This document shows positions 51,812 to 60,975 of a stretch of DNA of 64,000 bases, one piece after another (the stretch's first letter is position 1; the number at the start of each line of letters is the position of its first letter). A model generated the notes under the pieces. The model ran no database searches. It was not told where the DNA came from and saw only the letters and a list, made by a program, of their open reading frames with translations. This DNA comes from Chitinophagaceae bacterium. Its GTDB lineage: Bacteria > Bacteroidota > Bacteroidia > Chitinophagales > Chitinophagaceae. The translations under genes were made by a program, and so were the position numbers. The stretch lies in the NCBI GenBank assembly GCA_019638625.1, contig JAHBTK010000002.1, positions 186,001-250,000 of the forward strand, written 5' to 3'.

Positions 51812-52600
51812 ATGACGGAGAAAAGATGGATTGGGATTTTGTTGCTGGCAGCCACGATGGGCGCCTGTGTAAGCATGAAGCGGCCAAAAACACCTGTCCC
51901 CACATGGGAGGAGAACTTTGACCAGTTAGATTCTTTCGATACAACCCGATGGTCGAAAATACCACGCGGTTTTTCAGACTGGAACCGGCATATGAGTGAT
52001 TTTGACAGTTGCTATACCATGCGGGATGGCAAGCTGGTGCTGAGAGGCATCAACAATACGACGGTATCCGGGGATACTTCAAAATTTCTTACCGGTGGCG
52101 TGTACACAAAAGATAAAGTAGGCTTTGGACTGGGACGGCTGGAAATAAGAGCGAAGCTGGGCAACGCTACCGGCGCCTGGCCGGCGTTCTGGCTGTTGGG
52201 GCAGGGGAAAAAATATCCCGGAGGTGGTGAAATCGATATCATGGAGCACCTGAACTATGATAGCATTGTGTATCAAACGGTACATTCCACGTATACCATC
52301 ACTCTAAACATAAAAGACAACCCCAAACACGGCGGCACAGCGCCGATTAACCCCGGCGAGTTCAATACCTACGCGGTGGAAAAATATAAGGACAGCGTGG
52401 TGCTTTACGTAAACGATAAAAGAACATTTGCTTATCCGAGGATTGAAACCGATAAGGAAGAACAGTTTCCCTATGCGGACGGCGATCATTACCTGTTGCT
52501 GGATATGCAGCTCGGCGGTAGCTGGGTAGGTAAGGTTGACCCGGCTGATTTGCCTGTGGAGATGGAAATAGACTGGGTAAGGTTTTATGCATTTAAGTAG
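51812..52600 (+). CDS. GH16 family glycosidase
   Basis: 262 residues. Lipoprotein signal ending MGAC (Cys19). Catalytic motif GEIDIMEH with Glu140, Asp142 and Glu145 (ExDxxE), flanked by GAWPAFWLLG and HYLLLDMQLGGSWVGKVD. GH16 cleaves beta-1,3/1,4-glucans or galactans, and some members cleave the O-glycan/keratan type; here the neighbours suggest a galactan-like or mucin-type backbone. Confidence 0.92.
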   Translation: MTEKRWIGILLLAATMGACVSMKRPKTPVPTWEENFDQLDSFDTTRWSKIPRGFSDWNRHMSDFDSCYTMRDGKLVLRGINNTTVSGDTSKFLTGGVYTKDKVGFGLGRLEIRAKLGNATGAWPAFWLLGQGKKYPGGGEIDIMEHLNYDSIVYQTVHSTYTITLNIKDNPKHGGTAPINPGEFNTYAVEKYKDSVVLYVNDKRTFAYPRIETDKEEQFPYADGDHYLLLDMQLGGSWVGKVDPADLPVEMEIDWVRFYAFK

Positions 52601-52639
52601 CGAACCAACAAAACCGCTAAAACAAGAAAATGTTTTAAG

Positions 52640-54868
52640 ATGCGTTATTTAATTTTTATTGCTTTTATAAGCCTGGCAGGTTTATGTGCTGCGCAAAGTC
52701 AGCAACTACAGCCGCAAAATACAATAGCTATTCATGCAAATGACAGCAAACAAAGGATTATAGAAAAAGCAGCGCATGTGGTGCCTACCGCCAACCAGTT
52801 GGCGGCATTAAAAAATGAGTTTATAGCTTTTGTTCATTTTGGTCCCAACACCTTTACGCGCCTGGAGTGGGGCAGTGGCAGGGAAGACCCCCGAATATTT
52901 GACCTGAAGGAACTGAATACTGACCAATGGTGTGAAGCTATGAAAGCAGCCGGCATGAAGATGGTGATCCTTACCGTAAAGCATCACGATGGATTTGTGA
53001 TATGGCAGAGCCGGTACACCCGGCATGGCATTATGTCCACCGGTTTCCGGGAGGGCAAGGGCGATATATTAAAAGATCTTTCGGCTTCCTGCAAAAAATA
53101 TGGCTTGCAGTTGGGCATTTATCTTTCGCCCGCCGACCTGTACCAAATTGAAAACCCTGAAGGGTTGTATGGCAACCTGAGCAAATACACCAAGCGGACG
53201 ATCCCCCGGGAAATACCGGGCAGGCCTTTTGCCAACAAAACAAGATTTGAATTTGTAGTGGATGATTACAATGAATATTTTTTAAACCAGTTGTTTGAAC
53301 TGCTGACGGAATACGGACCTGTACATGAAGTGTGGTTTGACGGCGCTCATCCCAAAACAAAAGGCGGTCAGCAGTATAATTACCAGGCCTGGAAAAAGCT
53401 GATACACACTTTGGCGCCCGGGGCTGTCATATTCGGTAAAGAAGATATCCGCTGGTGTGGTAATGAAGCAGGCGGTACCCGTCAAACGGAATGGAATGTG
53501 GTTCCCTATGCCGATAACCCGGATACGACAAGCCGCTTCCCAGATATGACGAACGAAGACATTGGCAGCCGGGAGCAATTATATAAGGCTAAATACCTGC
53601 ATTATCAGCAGGCAGAAACCAATACCTCTATCCGTGAAGGCTGGTTTTACCGTGATGACGAGTATCAAAAAGTAAGAAGCGCGGATGATGTGTTCGATAT
53701 CTATGAGCGTTCGGTTGGAGGCAATTCCACTTTTCTGTTAAATATCCCGCCTGACCGGGAAGGTAAATTTCCGTCTCAGGACGTAAGTGTTTTGACCGAA
53801 GTAGGCAAACGTATCAGGGAAACATACAGCCACAATCTTTTTGCCGGTGCGTCCGTGGACAAAAGTCTTTTAGATGACGACCTGGGTACATTTGTTTTGC
53901 TTGGTAAAAAGGGTAAGGAAATTATTATCACACTGTCTGCACCTGTTACCATTAACCGTTTCCTGATACAGGAATCGGTGGGTACACATAGTGAGCGGGT
54001 GGAGAGGCATGCGGTAGAGGCATGGATCAACGATCAATGGAAGGAGATCGCCTCGGCCACCAACATCGGCTACAAGCGTATTCTCCGCTTCCCGGAGGTA
54101 ACCGCGTCAAAATTCAGGCTGCGTATCCTGGAAAGCAGGCTCGATCCCGCTATCGCTACCATCAGCGCGTATGCGTATAAAACACGTCCGCCCCGGCTGC
54201 AGGTGTCAAGAAACAGGGATGGGCAGGTGGCTGTTCATCCGCTGCAAGCAGCGTTCAACTGGAAGCCGCATGGAGAAAACACGACCGAAAACCTGTATAA
54301 AGAAATGGATATCTTTTATACGACCGACGGCAGCGAGCCGACCGTACACAGTAAAAAATATACAGGACCGTTTGAACTTTCAAAAGGTGAAGTAAAAGCG
54401 GTAGCCGTCATTCATAATGAAAAGGGGGCAACTGCTGCCAAAGTATTGGGCATTGCAAAAAACAACTGGAAGGTGGTAAAGTTTGACAGTGAATCGGCGC
54501 GACGCAAAGCGGCTTTTGCGATTGATGAAAATGCACACACCTGGTGGCAATCCGGAGAAGCCGCATCCGGTCATTTTATTACGGTAGATTTAGGTAAAAC
54601 GTATGCATTGAATGCTTTTGCCTATACACCCCAGCAGCAAAACAGCCGGGGCATGATGGCCGGGGGAAATATTGAGATCAGCATGGATGGAGAAACCTGG
54701 AGCATTGTGGGTCGGTTTAAGTTTGGCAACCTGGTGAACGATCCTTCAAAACGTACTTACTTTTTCGATCGTGTTGTTACGGCAAGATATATCCGGATCA
54801 CTGCAACAGAAATTGCGGGTGGTGATAATACGCTGGCAATCGCCGAGCTGGATTTTTATGAGCCTTAG
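52640..54868 (+). CDS. GH29 alpha-L-fucosidase with C-terminal binding domains
   Basis: 742 residues. Signal peptide, catalytic barrel with FVHFGPNTFT, VKHHDGFVIW (116-ish) and VHEVWFDGAHP with nucleophile Asp234; then discoidin-like (F5/8 type C) modules around 390-520 and 630-742 and a chitobiase-like stretch (IFYTTDGSEPT). Removes fucose from glycans. Last of the GH16/GH123 run. Confidence 0.9.
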   Translation: MRYLIFIAFISLAGLCAAQSQQLQPQNTIAIHANDSKQRIIEKAAHVVPTANQLAALKNEFIAFVHFGPNTFTRLEWGSGREDPRIFDLKELNTDQWCEAMKAAGMKMVILTVKHHDGFVIWQSRYTRHGIMSTGFREGKGDILKDLSASCKKYGLQLGIYLSPADLYQIENPEGLYGNLSKYTKRTIPREIPGRPFANKTRFEFVVDDYNEYFLNQLFELLTEYGPVHEVWFDGAHPKTKGGQQYNYQAWKKLIHTLAPGAVIFGKEDIRWCGNEAGGTRQTEWNVVPYADNPDTTSRFPDMTNEDIGSREQLYKAKYLHYQQAETNTSIREGWFYRDDEYQKVRSADDVFDIYERSVGGNSTFLLNIPPDREGKFPSQDVSVLTEVGKRIRETYSHNLFAGASVDKSLLDDDLGTFVLLGKKGKEIIITLSAPVTINRFLIQESVGTHSERVERHAVEAWINDQWKEIASATNIGYKRILRFPEVTASKFRLRILESRLDPAIATISAYAYKTRPPRLQVSRNRDGQVAVHPLQAAFNWKPHGENTTENLYKEMDIFYTTDGSEPTVHSKKYTGPFELSKGEVKAVAVIHNEKGATAAKVLGIAKNNWKVVKFDSESARRKAAFAIDENAHTWWQSGEAASGHFITVDLGKTYALNAFAYTPQQQNSRGMMAGGNIEISMDGETWSIVGRFKFGNLVNDPSKRTYFFDRVVTARYIRITATEIAGGDNTLAIAELDFYEP

Positions 54869-55044
54869 CCTGGTATGAGGAAAGGTAGGTTGCGGATTCA
54901 GAATGAAGGATTCCGAACTTCTTTTGCTTTCAATTTTTCCGGAGCTGCTGCCCGGACGAGGGACACTGCGGCCTCCTTTCGGGCAACCCGTTCCGCAACA
55001 TGACTTGCGGGATACAAAGTTCTATAAACAAAGTACATACAGGT

Positions 55045-55518
55045 TCAAAAAGCGTAGACCAAACCCAGCCTATTTCCTGCCTGCTGCAACTTTATTGTCT
55101 CGCCGTATTGCTTCATTTTTTTATTCCCTATAATCAACAGGGTGATGCCGCCTGTGGTAGCCAGTCCTCCTATTCCGAAAAAGAGTACCCTTCTCAGGAA
55201 TATGTGTGCAGATTCACCCAGGTATCCCTCGTATTGCTCTTCAGTAAGGCCTGAAGTCCAGGCGACTCCAGCTGTAAGCAACCCCACCCCTACCCCGGCA
55301 AATACAATACCTGTAGTACGCATTCTTTTAAATCCCCTGTACGTTTTTTCGTCATAAATAAAAGCATTCGCTTCAGGTTGAAATCCCGGGTTTTCGCCGA
55401 ATGCCACCATGATCCGGTGAAACGTATAAAGGTTCGTATCGGGTACTGTATTCTCCTGGGCTTGCAATATAAGGGTATAACATAACCCGGCGGCAAGAAT
55501 GGAAAGTCGCTTTTTCAT
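55045..55518 (-). CDS. Exported two-helix protein, unknown
   Basis: 157 residues. Signal peptide (KKRLSILAAGLCYTLILQAQ), then a soluble stretch, then two hydrophobic segments (TTGIVFAGVGVGLLTAG and FFGIGGLATTGGITLLIIG). Convergent with the fucosidase. Not recognised. Confidence 0.65.
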   Translation of the reverse strand: MKKRLSILAAGLCYTLILQAQENTVPDTNLYTFHRIMVAFGENPGFQPEANAFIYDEKTYRGFKRMRTTGIVFAGVGVGLLTAGVAWTSGLTEEQYEGYLGESAHIFLRRVLFFGIGGLATTGGITLLIIGNKKMKQYGETIKLQQAGNRLGLVYAF

Positions 55519-55597
55519 ACAGATCAGGGGTTGTTGAATAGCAATTTATGCATTTTTGACGTCGCGGAAAAAGAATCAATTTATTTCCGGGAAATGT

Positions 55598-55614
55598 ATC
55601 CTGCAAGGCAGGAT
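55598..55614. repeat. Short perfect hairpin
   Basis: ATCCTGC-AAG-GCAGGAT in the 469-bp gap between 55519 and 55987. This gap also holds the repeat copy at 55841 and a 29-codon open frame at 55725-55814 (MEKYLHAGKKPVN...), which is too short to trust; nothing else is recognised. Confidence 0.4.
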
Positions 55615-55840
55615 GTATATTAAGAGCCATATCCGCCGGCTTGAAAAGCAGTAGCGACACGCTTACATCCGGGAGATAAGAATCTTGGCCCGATAGCATT
55701 GAATACATTAATAATACTACGTTAATGGAAAAATACCTGCATGCAGGCAAAAAACCGGTGAACATCATAAGTCCTTTAGATGATCTATGGAAGAAGGAAC
55801 AGACAGAATGGTAAGCTGCCAAAGTCCGGATTGTCCTAAC

Positions 55841-55934
55841 GACAACCTGTCTACCGGTAGGCAAGTAGAAAATTCATCACGCTGCAATATTGATTATCAA
55901 CACTCGCTTAATTGTTGTTAATAACGTAAATTTA
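55841..55934 (+). repeat. Islet repeat, copy 1
   Basis: About 94 bp starting GACAACCTGTCTACCGGTAG and ending TAACGTAAATTTA. It aligns by eye over its whole length with copy 2 (56531-56623), sharing CCGGTAGGCAAGTA, AAATTCAT, TTGATTATCAACA and TAAATTTA. A perfect palindrome CTACCGGTAG (55851-55860) lies inside. It sits just before a small gene, as does copy 2. Confidence 0.7.
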
Positions 55935-55987
55935 GATATCATGTGTCATGCCATGATGACATTTGCTGCTTAACCAAAACAATACTT

Positions 55988-56422
55988 ATGACCAAATTCT
56001 TGACTATTATTTTTATTTCACTGACATTTGTTGCATGCGGACAAAAAACTCAATCGGTTGACAAAGACAAAGAGCGGCTGGACAAAGTTTGCGACACATT
56101 TATGAAATTGTTCTCAGAGGGTAAGACACATGACGCTTTGCTGCTTCTCAAACAAAATACACTTATGATACCTGCTTCAATTGACACATTACAGGTGACA
56201 ATTGACAACCAAACGACCCATTACTTCCCGACTTACGGTAAAATACTTTCTTATGAATTCATTACTGAACGAAAAATTAAAGATTTTATCGCCAAGCGTT
56301 TTTATATTCTCAAGTTTGACAAGTATTACTTGAAGTTTGACTTTACTCTCTACAAAGCATCAACAAGTTGGAGTATAACAAATTTTAAGTATGACGAAGA
56401 ACTGGTTGAATTACTCTATTAA
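55988..56422 (+). CDS. Small lipoprotein, accessory
   Basis: 144 residues from ATG 55988. Lipoprotein signal (LTFVAC) and a charged, helix-rich body (DKDKERLDKVCDTFMKLFSEGKT) ending in a beta-rich half. No family recognised. Low-GC codon use unlike the flanking glycan genes suggests gain by transfer. Lies between the two islet repeats. Confidence 0.65.
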   Translation: MTKFLTIIFISLTFVACGQKTQSVDKDKERLDKVCDTFMKLFSEGKTHDALLLLKQNTLMIPASIDTLQVTIDNQTTHYFPTYGKILSYEFITERKIKDFIAKRFYILKFDKYYLKFDFTLYKASTSWSITNFKYDEELVELLY

Positions 56423-56503
56423 CGACAGGCACGAACATACCATTCGGTTTGGCAATATGCGGGGTGACGAATATACCCTCGACTTTCGCTATTCGGCTTC
56501 CTC

Positions 56504-56517
56504 GCCTGCCGGCAGGC
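56504..56517. repeat. REP-type palindrome GCCTGCC-GGCAGGC
   Basis: A perfect 14-bp GC-rich palindrome, followed by a related imperfect one in copy 2 (56540-56553). Such palindromes, when read through, give the peptide pattern LPAGRQ seen in many spurious Bacteroidota reading frames. Confidence 0.65.
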
Positions 56518-56530
56518 AGGAGTCCCGGCC

Positions 56531-56623
56531 GACGAACCTGCCTGCCGGTAGGCAAGTACAAATTCATAATATTAAACCATTGATTATCAACATCTGTATA
56601 TTGTGTATAATAACATAAATTTA
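56531..56623 (+). repeat. Islet repeat, copy 2
   Basis: Second copy of the roughly 94-bp repeat, about three-quarters identical by eye to copy 1 at 55841. Contains GCCTGCCGGTAGGC (56540-56553) and precedes the gene at 56679. Confidence 0.7.
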
Positions 56624-56626
56624 CGA

Positions 56627-56635
56627 GTTGGTGGC
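56627..56635 (+). repeat. Boundary motif GTTGGTGGC
   Basis: Occurs right after repeat copy 2 and in inverted form (GCCACCAAC) at 57283-57291, just after the gene 56679-57272, so that gene is flanked by inverted 9-bp motifs. Confidence 0.35.
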
Positions 56636-56678
56636 AAGCATAAAGACAAATACCGTTTAACAATCAACGACAAGACAA

Positions 56679-57272
56679 ATGAACTCTGAATTTGCAGAAC
56701 AAATAAATTCACACCTTGAAAAACTCAATTTTGGCAAAGCAATAAATATTGCTGAGACAGAGTTGCGAAAACTACCGGAGTCAGATTTTCATTACATTTT
56801 AGACAAATCACTTGTTGCACAAGCAGACGACTTAGCAACTTGGACAGAAAGCTTCTACAACTTGGCGACAAAGAAAAATAAAGTTGGTGCACTTTATTTT
56901 GAAATGAACGAGTTTGACATAAATACTGACTATTGGTACATCGACAGTTTTGCATTTAGTAATGATGGCGGACTTGACCTTGGCGATATGGAATGGCTTT
57001 GCGATTTTGACACTGATAGTCAAACTGAAACGGAAACAGTTTTTAAAATTGACGGTTATGAGCCATTGCAAGACGCATTTGAAAACATAGAATTAGACAC
57101 AGACGACTTACAAAAGTCAAGAGATTGGTGTGAACAAATAATTATTGCCAGATTTATGGAACTAATGACGACTGCATATACAATCGCAAAGACCAAAAAA
57201 CTTAATTGGGCGACAGTGCCAATTTATTTTACAGAACATTCATATGACTTTATCGTTAAATCGGACAAATAG
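56679..57272 (+). CDS. Acidic soluble protein, possibly immunity-like
   Basis: 197 residues, no signal peptide. Rich in Asp/Glu (LDLGDMEWLCDFDTDSQTETE, ENIELDTDDLQKSRDW). The small acidic build recalls immunity proteins to polymorphic toxins, but no known domain is certain. Clearly lower GC than the neighbours and flanked by GTTGGTGGC/GCCACCAAC motifs. Confidence 0.65.
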   Translation: MNSEFAEQINSHLEKLNFGKAINIAETELRKLPESDFHYILDKSLVAQADDLATWTESFYNLATKKNKVGALYFEMNEFDINTDYWYIDSFAFSNDGGLDLGDMEWLCDFDTDSQTETETVFKIDGYEPLQDAFENIELDTDDLQKSRDWCEQIIIARFMELMTTAYTIAKTKKLNWATVPIYFTEHSYDFIVKSDK

Positions 57273-57282
57273 AACAATGCCA

Positions 57283-57291
57283 GCCACCAAC
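57283..57291 (-). repeat. Boundary motif GCCACCAAC (inverted)
   Basis: Inverted partner of the motif at 56627-56635, 20 bp before the next gene's start. Confidence 0.35.
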
Positions 57292-57310
57292 ATCATTGCC
57301 TGCAACATGA

Positions 57311-57814
57311 ATGCGACTACTAGCCACCATATCAATTGTGTTGATTTTAACCTCTTGTTCACAGGGACAAATAACACACCGAGAAATGAAAGTTGATTTA
57401 AGTGGACAGCATCTAACTGAAATAACCTATTTGGATTTAGGAAGCAGTGGCGTTACATTTTATCCACTTCTTTCGGCTTTGGTTGACAGTAATTCAAACA
57501 ACATTTCTTTTTTACCAGAAGAAATTGGTAACCTGACTAACCTTAAAACACTTGTTCTCAATACTAACAGGCTGACAACTCTTCCGAATTCCATTACAAA
57601 ACTTGTTAATCTTGAAGTTCTTGACTTGTCAATTAACAAAGATCTTGACATTGTTCAACAACTTGACAAACTCAAAAAATTACCCAAACTTAAAATATTG
57701 AAAATCGTAGACGTTAAAATGACAAGAGCCGATATAACTGTAGTTAAATCGGCTTTACAACCAGACACAAAAATCATTGTGACTATTCCAGAATATATTG
57801 AGGCGTCAAAATGA
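57311..57814 (+). CDS. Leucine-rich-repeat lipoprotein
   Basis: 167 residues. Lipoprotein signal (ILTSC) and about four leucine-rich repeats (ISFLPEEIGNLTNLKTLVL, NRLTTLPNSITKLVNLEVLDLS). LRR units mediate protein binding. Low-GC accessory gene like its two upstream neighbours. Confidence 0.75.
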   Translation: MRLLATISIVLILTSCSQGQITHREMKVDLSGQHLTEITYLDLGSSGVTFYPLLSALVDSNSNNISFLPEEIGNLTNLKTLVLNTNRLTTLPNSITKLVNLEVLDLSINKDLDIVQQLDKLKKLPKLKILKIVDVKMTRADITVVKSALQPDTKIIVTIPEYIEASK

Positions 57815-57889
57815 CAAGTACTACAGGCAACAGCCAGTTTTGCGTCAGCAGGAGGCGAATAATTCCTCATCCTGGGCTGCTATCAGCTA

Positions 57890-57906
57890 CTGCCTGCGGC
57901 AGACAG
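57890..57906. repeat. REP-type imperfect palindrome
   Basis: CTGCCTGCGGCAGACAG, related to the palindromes at 56504 and 56540. It lies in the 368-bp gap 57815-58182, which also holds the hairpin and transposase remnant below and no intact gene. Confidence 0.5.
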
Positions 57907-58060
57907 GTCCGGCTGACCAAACGCTAATGAGCAATAAAATATATTTTCAACTTTTGTATTTTACACCGGCAGCAGATTTTGCGCCTGCGGTCGTTATTGT
58001 CACCGATATGGGTACGTCTTTCTCTTCATAGCCGGATATCACCCGGTATTTACGACGAGT

Positions 58061-58071
58061 CCCCTGCGGGG
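58061..58071. repeat. GC-rich hairpin CCCCT-G-CGGGG region
   Basis: CCCCTGCGGGG with near-complementary GAG/CTC flanks, next to the transposase remnant; REP elements are typically found beside the genes that move them. Confidence 0.45.
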
Positions 58072-58155
58072 AGCTCGGCCGGGAAACGGGTTTTATCAGA
58101 AAACCATATATGGCTGTATGACTTTGCGCTGATGCCCGACCACCTTAATCGATAG
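58063..58155 (+). pseudogene. Remnant of a REP-associated (Y1-type) transposase
   Basis: A 30-codon frame ending at TAG 58153-58155 contains ENHIWLYDFALMPDHLNR. ALMPDHL followed by a basic residue is the metal-binding core of IS200-like and REP-associated tyrosine transposases (usually ALMPDHLH). The second His and the rest of the protein are missing, so it is a decayed fragment. Confidence 0.4.
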
Positions 58156-58182
58156 CGGCAATGAAGAAAAAATTCGAATACC

Positions 58183-59358
58183 TTAAAATCCTTTCAGCAA
58201 GGTATAACAGTACCACTCCTGTCGCGGTAAATGAAAAGGTCCCTTGAATAAATTTCCTTTCGCGGTTTGCGCAATGCTGCCGTCGCGGTGAAGATATCCA
58301 AACCATTCTCCATGCGCTGCATCGGGAAAATGACGGTAAGCATAGTCATTGACCAGCTTATGCCATTGGGCATATTTTTCGTTCCCGGTGAGCTGATAGG
58401 CCAGCAGGGTGGTGATAATGGTTTCATTGTGTGGCCACCAGAATTTCATATCCTGCCAGTACTCCTGAACAGGCTTATTATATACATCACGAAAGTACAA
58501 TATGCCGCCATACTCTTTATCCCATCCGCGTTCCCACATATAATCGAGCATCCGGCAACCTAAACTAATGAGACGCGGGTCATTGTTGCGGTATTTTGCT
58601 TCATGTAGAATAAACCAGGCGCCCTCTATGGCATGGCCGGGGTTCAGGGTCCTGCCATCGATATGATCTATGATGCTGCCATCGGGCGCTACCTGCTCCA
58701 TTACACATTGAATATCGTCCTTTACAAAGTATTTTTCTATTTCCGTTATCCATTTACTTATCAATATATCGCAACGTTCATCACCAATGGTCTCCCTCAG
58801 TTGCTGAGCAGTATTTATCAAAATCATGGGTACGCCGATGCCCTTTGCCGGACGGGTACCAGCAAACTTTGATGGCAAAGTTTTTTCCCCGTTGGCATAA
58901 GCAATGCAATCGCTGAAAACACGTCTTGCATTTTGCACCGCTTCCTCATCGCCGCTGGCTTTTGCATAAGCAGCCGCGGCAATCACATAAAAGGTCTCTG
59001 AGAAAAAATACCGCCGCTTGCGGATTGGTTTTCCATCACGGGTTACATGAAAGAACATTTGCCCATCTGTATCAAAACAATATTTGTTGAGAAAATCATA
59101 CCCCGATTTTGCCGCGGATAACCATTCTTCTTTTTGTTCGATGGTGTTGTATAATGTTGATAGCAACCAGGTGGCCCTGCCTTGTATCCACACCGCTTTA
59201 TCATCATCGATCAATGAGCCGTCTGCATCCCGCATCAGCAAAAAGCCGCCGTATTGCTCATCTACAGAACGGGGAAACCAGAAGGGCACTGTATCATTCA
59301 ACAGCCTATTTTTGTAAAAATCTCTTAATGCCGAAAGTTCTTTTGTTGTATATGCCAT
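58183..59358 (-). CDS. N-acylglucosamine 2-epimerase (AGE family)
   Basis: 391 residues, full length. Alpha/alpha-barrel enzyme; motifs YGGFLLMRDADG, WIQGRATWLLS, NPGHAIEGAWFI and KFWWPHNETI are typical. Converts ManNAc to GlcNAc in sialic-acid breakdown, the role of nanE in Bacteroides. Last gene of the operon, 6 bp after the sialidase. Confidence 0.92.
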   Translation of the reverse strand: MAYTTKELSALRDFYKNRLLNDTVPFWFPRSVDEQYGGFLLMRDADGSLIDDDKAVWIQGRATWLLSTLYNTIEQKEEWLSAAKSGYDFLNKYCFDTDGQMFFHVTRDGKPIRKRRYFFSETFYVIAAAAYAKASGDEEAVQNARRVFSDCIAYANGEKTLPSKFAGTRPAKGIGVPMILINTAQQLRETIGDERCDILISKWITEIEKYFVKDDIQCVMEQVAPDGSIIDHIDGRTLNPGHAIEGAWFILHEAKYRNNDPRLISLGCRMLDYMWERGWDKEYGGILYFRDVYNKPVQEYWQDMKFWWPHNETIITTLLAYQLTGNEKYAQWHKLVNDYAYRHFPDAAHGEWFGYLHRDGSIAQTAKGNLFKGPFHLPRQEWYCYTLLKGF

Positions 59359-59364
59359 TACGAT

Positions 59365-60930
59365 CTATTTGATCACTTCGATTACGGGTATACGTACGAA
59401 ATACAGGTCGCCTCTTCCCTCGTATAGCATGCCAATCGTATTGTCATCGATTTTTACCAGCGTAGAATAGCCATAGCATTCATTTTCATCAACCAGTGTT
59501 TCATTGGCCGGCAGCCAGCTTTCACCCAGGTCAAGACTTGCTTTTAATGTCATATTATATCTTTCTAAGGCTGTATTGGGGTTACTGAAGAACAATACCT
59601 CTCCTGGCTTCCCTTTTACATGTACGTTTGCTTTAATAAAGCTGCCCATACAGACAGGGTCTGCTAACGCGCTGCGGGAAGTAGCATGTTCTTTCCATGT
59701 TTTTCCCATATCAGTGGTAGTAGCAATACTCCGGAATTTACCACGGTTATCGCGCATATTCAGCATCAATGTACCCGGTGTTGTTTCTACCACCTGTGCT
59801 TCGGTGGTATTTGATTTGGCCCCGTTACCACTCTTCCATGTTTTGCCATGATCTTCACTGTATATAATTGCAGCGTGCGGAATGCCCGGTTTTTTCTGTT
59901 CATCCCAGTATTGAGAAGGAAAAACAAGTGTTCCGTTTTGCATGGCGATACCACTTCCGGGACCGTCAAAGTACAGGTGCCATATCGGATTCTTTACCTG
60001 GCTGGTGATATTTATCGGGCCCGACCAGGTGAGCCCGTCATCATCACTGCTTACCAGCACAAACTGCCCTGTAGTATCAGGAGACAGCCCCGGCTCTGAA
60101 CCGGCAATGGAACGATTGCCTTTGCTCCACAGCGCTGCCACCCATATTTTTTTGGTGACAGGGTCAAACAGGATCGATGGATCTCCTATACCATTATTCT
60201 CGTGCGGTTCCCCCATATCCATAATGATCTTCATAGGTTCCCAGGTTTTACCGCCGTCGGTACTGCGGCTCAAGCCCACATCAATATTCTCCGGAAGATC
60301 TTTTGAGTTGTTGTAACGGATATCATATACTGCCAGTAATGTTCCTTTGTCCGTCGCAACAATACCGGGTATACGATAAGTATGTACCTTGTCGTCGCCC
60401 CTTTTGCGGACAGCAATGCCGATATGCTTTTTGAAGGAAGACGCTTCCTTTGCGATAGTATATGTTTTTTTATCAGTTGCTATTTGGGTAATCTGCGCCT
60501 CTATAATATCATCCATATTAGCAGAGGGCTTTGCGGTAGCGCTTACCCACAGCCGATGATTACCCGCAGGTAATGTTATTTCAAAAGGGATCTCGCCGGA
60601 TGTTGAAGAAGGTACAACAGAAGCGAAACGGCGGGTGGTATTAAAATCCTGTAATGGGCCGGTGGCGTATACTTCTATTTTTTCAAAAGCATTCAGCGCC
60701 GCTTTATTCAGCGTATAAGATATTTTCTGTATCGATACTCCTTTGCTGCCGGTCGGAACCGTGATGTCTAATTTTGTTAAGGCGCTTGCTTTTACCCCGA
60801 TCAGGAGCGGCGCTTTTACGGTTGAAGCTGTAATGCTGAGCTCGGTATTTTGTGCAAACACCAGCGAAGATGTAAGGAAAATACATATAACAGCTAAGCT
60901 TAACCGAAATAATATCCGTTTTCTTTTCAT
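59365..60930 (-). CDS. nanH: GH33 exo-sialidase
   Basis: 521 residues. Signal peptide, an N-terminal beta-sandwich domain (about 30-160) and a six-bladed propeller with FRIP-like YRIPG and Asp boxes (SRSTDGGKTW, SSDDDGLTW, SEDHGKTW, TTDMGKTW, SLDLGESW), nucleophile region YSTLVKIDD. Releases terminal sialic acid from glycans in the periplasm or outside. Feeds the transporter and lyase encoded upstream. Confidence 0.93.
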   Translation of the reverse strand: MKRKRILFRLSLAVICIFLTSSLVFAQNTELSITASTVKAPLLIGVKASALTKLDITVPTGSKGVSIQKISYTLNKAALNAFEKIEVYATGPLQDFNTTRRFASVVPSSTSGEIPFEITLPAGNHRLWVSATAKPSANMDDIIEAQITQIATDKKTYTIAKEASSFKKHIGIAVRKRGDDKVHTYRIPGIVATDKGTLLAVYDIRYNNSKDLPENIDVGLSRSTDGGKTWEPMKIIMDMGEPHENNGIGDPSILFDPVTKKIWVAALWSKGNRSIAGSEPGLSPDTTGQFVLVSSDDDGLTWSGPINITSQVKNPIWHLYFDGPGSGIAMQNGTLVFPSQYWDEQKKPGIPHAAIIYSEDHGKTWKSGNGAKSNTTEAQVVETTPGTLMLNMRDNRGKFRSIATTTDMGKTWKEHATSRSALADPVCMGSFIKANVHVKGKPGEVLFFSNPNTALERYNMTLKASLDLGESWLPANETLVDENECYGYSTLVKIDDNTIGMLYEGRGDLYFVRIPVIEVIK

Positions 60931-60975
60931 TACTATAGTTTTAAGATCTGTCAGACAATAATGGTTTTTAATAAG

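Noticed and set aside
55725..55814. 29-codon open frame (MEKYLHAGKKPVN)
   Set aside because: Too short, no ribosome or promoter signal, no known relative; could be a gene remnant.
55373..55864. 163-codon minus-strand frame starting MPTGRQV
   Set aside because: Starts in a REP-type palindrome, overlaps the real 55045-55518 gene and has no recognisable domain.
56385..56663. Minus-strand frame with LPTGRQV and LPAGRR
   Set aside because: Translation of the repeat palindromes, not a protein.
57798..58031. 77-codon plus-strand frame in the islet
   Set aside because: Overlaps the end of the LRR gene and a REP palindrome; no coding features.
56504..58071. CRISPR array
   Set aside because: Palindromes are irregularly spaced, differ in sequence and have no spacer pattern or cas genes.
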